A stretch of 64,000 bases of DNA from NCBI RefSeq assembly GCF_004125265.1, contig NZ_RDTE01000003.1, positions 8,122,001-8,186,000 on the forward strand, written 5' to 3'. Below the pieces are notes generated by a model that saw only the letters and a list, made by a program, of their open reading frames with translations, did not search any database and was not told the DNA's origin. Shown here one piece after another: positions 61,854-64,000 of the stretch. The position numbers were made by a program, and so were the translations under genes. Each line of letters opens with the position of its first letter. The first letter of the stretch is position 1. Origin of the DNA: Streptomyces lydicus. GTDB lineage: Bacteria > Actinomycetota > Actinomycetes > Streptomycetales > Streptomycetaceae.

Positions 61854-61907
61854 GCGGCTGTCCTCCGGCACGGTGGCAGCCACGGAGGCCGCCACCACGA
61901 CAGCCGC
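61854..61907 (+). terminator. Terminator hairpin after the esterase gene
   Basis: GCGGCTGTC pairs with GACAGCCGC (9 bp), with a nested CCTCCG/CGGAGG stem, ten bases after the stop. The rest of the gap to 62298 holds a 16-bp direct repeat (CGCTCAAGATGCCGGG at 62053 and 62085) and the promoter of the next gene. Confidence 0.65.
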
Positions 61908-62298
61908 GTGACCACCTCCGAGCTGGTCCTGCGTGTCCCCGATGCCCGTTCTCGCCGAGCGTGTATACGCCGGGTGGTCGCGTCTCTACTGTCAGCTCCC
62001 TCCAGGTCCCGCGGTTGGTAAGGCCGGCGCATCCCGCACAGGGGGCTCAAGACGCTCAAGATGCCGGGCTCCTGCCGCACGGGGCGCTCAAGATGCCGGG
62101 AGCGGGATCCAGCGCTTAACTGGTCTGGTGGCTTGAGCAATAACGCATCGCACAACGGATCGCATGACAGGCCGGACTGGTGAGAATGCCCCCAGCCGGT
62201 ACCCCGGGCCACCTCGGAGCGGCCGACCCGGCCGCCGATCGTCATGCCCCTGGCTCGCACCGGGGCCCTTCCCCCTCACGCAGGAAGAGGAATTCGGC

Positions 62299-62940
62299 AT
62301 GGAGTCAACCCGAATCCGTCACGTCATCGTGGCCGCGGCCGCCGCACTCACTCTCCCGATGTCACTGGGCGCCCTCGCACCTCAGGCATTCGCAGGTGCC
62401 GCGACACCGAGTCCGTCCGGCTCCACACCAAGCTCGTCCGCATCCGCGTCGCCGAGCGCATCCCAACCCTTCGGCCCGGGATGCTCGTCACTGCCGAAGA
62501 ACGGCGCCGGCAGCGTCGAAGAGGCGGCCAAACAACGGCTCGCGACCGCCGCAGCCAACAACCCGGATCTGACCACGCTGGTCAGTGCCGTGAAGAAAGC
62601 CGGCCTGACCGACACACTGAACAGGGCGAAGAACAAAACCCTGTTCGCGCCGACGAACGAGGCCTTCAAAAAAATGGGCAAGGCAAAAGTCGCCGCGCTG
62701 CTCAACAACAGGGCCGAGCTCAAGAAGCTCCTGACCTACCACGTGGTCGACAAGGAGATCACCCCCAACGAGCTCCCGCACGGCAGCTTCACGACCCTGG
62801 AGGGCTCCAAGCTCACCACGTCGGGCTCCGGCACCTCCTTCAAGGTCAACAACACGGTGCCCATCGCCTGCGGCAACATCACCACGGCCAACGCCAAGCT
62901 CTACATCATCGATGGCACGCTGACCCCACCCGGTTCCTGA
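62299..62940 (+). CDS. Secreted fasciclin-domain protein
   Basis: A protein of 213 residues. The signal peptide is about 32 residues (ending QAFA). A Ser/Pro-rich linker (about 35-65) follows, then one fasciclin domain (about 80-210) with both conserved blocks: KTLFAPTNEAFKKMG (H1) and LLTYHVVDKEITPNEL (H2). No lipobox cysteine is present. Fasciclin domains mediate adhesion in secreted bacterial proteins. ATG 62299 has AGGAAGAGG upstream. Confidence 0.92.
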   Translation: MESTRIRHVIVAAAAALTLPMSLGALAPQAFAGAATPSPSGSTPSSSASASPSASQPFGPGCSSLPKNGAGSVEEAAKQRLATAAANNPDLTTLVSAVKKAGLTDTLNRAKNKTLFAPTNEAFKKMGKAKVAALLNNRAELKKLLTYHVVDKEITPNELPHGSFTTLEGSKLTTSGSGTSFKVNNTVPIACGNITTANAKLYIIDGTLTPPGS

Positions 62941-63059
62941 CGAGGGAATCCGCGGATACCTGCCGGGTGGCGTGAGGCCGCCCGGCACACGCCGGCAGCG
63001 TGGCCGGCGATGAGGCCGAAGGCCCGTTGCGTCTCCTGCTCGTTGGCGGTCTTGCCTCT

Positions 63060-63130
63060 GCACGGCTTCGGGGGTGACGGGCGTGAAGAAGTTGATCAGA
63101 TTCCCATCGGGGTCCCGGCTACCGGACGCT
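63060..63130 (-). pseudogene. VOC (glyoxalase) family C-terminal scrap
   Basis: The minus strand encodes SRDPDGNLINFFTPVTPEA, the conserved end of VOC-superfamily proteins, with the metal-site strand expected just upstream missing. The frame runs on without a prompt stop. It ends where the WYL fragment begins on the other strand. Confidence 0.5.
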
Positions 63131-63138
63131 CCACGCTG

Positions 63139-63880
63139 ATGCTCACCGACGAAGACGAAGACGAAGACGAAGACGAAGAGGCCCTGGCCGTTCTGCTCGG
63201 TCTCGTGGCCGGCCGGCCGGCCGGAGGGCCGGGCTGGCCACCGCGTCTGCCACGGCGAGCGAGAGTGCCGCGGCGAAGCTGCGGCGCGTACTGCCCAAAG
63301 CGCTGGGGCAGCGGCCGGCGGCGCTCCTGGAAACTGCCGACTTCACGGCGCGCCTCCGTCCCGATACCGCCCCGGAAACAGGGGTGCTGCTCGAACTCGG
63401 CGAAGCCGCACGTCATCAGCGGCCGGTGGCACTCAGCTACACCGACCGCAAGGGCCGCAGCAGCGACTGCACCGTCCTGCCCTACGGTCTCGTGGCACAT
63501 TCCGGACGGTGGTACCTGACCGGCGCCGATCCGGCCGGCGGAGAGGTAAGCACCTTCCGGCTGGACCGGATCGCCGCCATGACCGTGCAGTCCGGCTCGT
63601 TCGTGGTCCCGGCGGAATTCGGCCCGGCGGCCATCGTGCTGGACAGCTCGCCCGCGCGCCGTGGACCCACGATGTATCGCTGCGGATCCACGGCAGCGTC
63701 CAGCACATTCGCAGCCATCTCCCGGCCGGTATCGCGACCCTGTCCACGATCCCGGCCCAGGGGCACACCCGACGACGACCCCCGGACCGATACCGGCGAG
63801 ACCTGCTCCGATGGTTCCAGCGCCGCCGCGGCACGACGAAAGCACCGGATGGGTCCATGTCCGGATCCGGACTGAGCGGA
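63139..63880 (+). pseudogene. WYL-domain regulator remnant with frameshifts
   Basis: MLTDE plus expanded Asp-Glu repeats and EALAVLLGLVAG starts in one frame. After the (GGCC)4 tract at 63207-63222 coding continues in another (GLATASATASESAAAKLRRV, ALLETADFTARL, LGEAARHQRPVALSYTDRKG, YGLVAHSGRWYLTGADP). After about 63655 it shifts again (VSLRIHGSVQHIRSHLPAG). The YafY-type N-terminal helix-turn-helix is missing altogether. It is decayed beyond function. Confidence 0.75.
63148..63177. repeat. GACGAA hexanucleotide repeat (five copies)
   Basis: Five perfect GACGAA units encode Asp-Glu repeats at the place where WYL regulators normally have TDEEA. It is evidence of replication slippage in the pseudogene. 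Confidence 0.9.
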
Positions 63881-63893
63881 GGGGCACTCGATC

Positions 63894-64000
63894 ATGGAGG
63901 TGTCACGCCGGCTCGGTGTCACGCGGACATGGTCCGCACCTGGCGGCGGCGCTTCCGTGGCAGCGCCCAGCTGCCTCGCACGGGCCCGCTGCCTGACTTT
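63894..64000 (+). pseudogene. IS630-like transposase N-terminal fragment at the window edge
   Basis: One frame reads MEVSRRLGVTRT; the next, one base shifted, reads DMVRTWRRRFRGSAQLPR to the window end. Joined, VSRRLGVTRDMVRTWRRRF is the helix-turn-helix of IS630-type transposases. The frame change suggests it is defective; the remainder lies outside the window. Confidence 0.5.

Overview
This is a high-GC actinobacterial chromosome segment, almost certainly from Streptomyces. The evidence is the codon bias, a chaplin, PHO-box and dre-like operators, many GTG starts, and several genes whose start codon lies six bases after a -10 hexamer (probable leaderless transcripts). The Pls-type polymerase at 55-59 kb would fit an epsilon-poly-L-lysine producer or a relative, but the species cannot be fixed from sequence alone.

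Left part (1-34 kb) is ordinary, dense, mostly intact Streptomyces sequence. It opens with the end of a P450 gene and an enoyl-CoA hydratase-family gene, possibly the edge of a biosynthetic cluster. Next come two left-handed beta-helix enzymes, an EamA exporter divergent from an XRE-cupin regulator, a YbaK-like deacylase, a GNAT, a zinc-ribbon miniprotein, a CoA-binding protein, an SseB-like protein, a YigZ/IMPACT protein, an APC permease and a chaplin with an unusual cationic tail. Then sbcD-sbcC, an ATP-grasp/GNAT fusion, a DUF885 peptidase, a membrane ACT-GNAT protein, a PHO-box-controlled PhoD phosphatase, an alpha/beta hydrolase, a GntR regulator behind a dre-like promoter, a ROK regulator, a CocE/NonD hydrolase divergent from a TetR regulator, a tightly coupled phosphatase-MFS-lipoprotein-like operon, and mug with purB.

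Middle part (34.2-53 kb) is an accessory island. It begins with decayed genes: a helical protein gene broken by an in-frame TGA and a frameshift, a pentapeptide-type remnant, a serine-recombinase-like protein without its catalytic serine, and an RsbW-type ATPase remnant. It then carries five intact co-oriented signalling genes: a LuxR-family ATPase regulator (LAL), a stand-alone receiver, a stand-alone Hpt, and two large hybrid histidine kinases. Together they contain every part needed for a multistep phosphorelay. Beyond the last kinase are a 403-bp MITE-like derivative of an IS630 element with perfect terminal repeats, a frameshifted recombination-directionality-factor-like gene, an internally deleted phytase/esterase-like gene, a small XRE-hypothetical-PAP2 operon, an IS3 transposase tail, and the remains of a membrane glycosyltransferase.

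Right part (53-64 kb) holds a PepSY protein, then a translationally coupled pair: an epsilon-poly-L-lysine-synthetase-like protein (adenylation, carrier, six membrane helices, three beta-helix domains) and an exported M1 aminopeptidase. After these come a membrane protein, a secreted esterase and a secreted fasciclin protein. The window ends in debris: a VOC fragment, a WYL regulator broken by frameshifts with an expanded GACGAA repeat, and the start of an IS630-like transposase.
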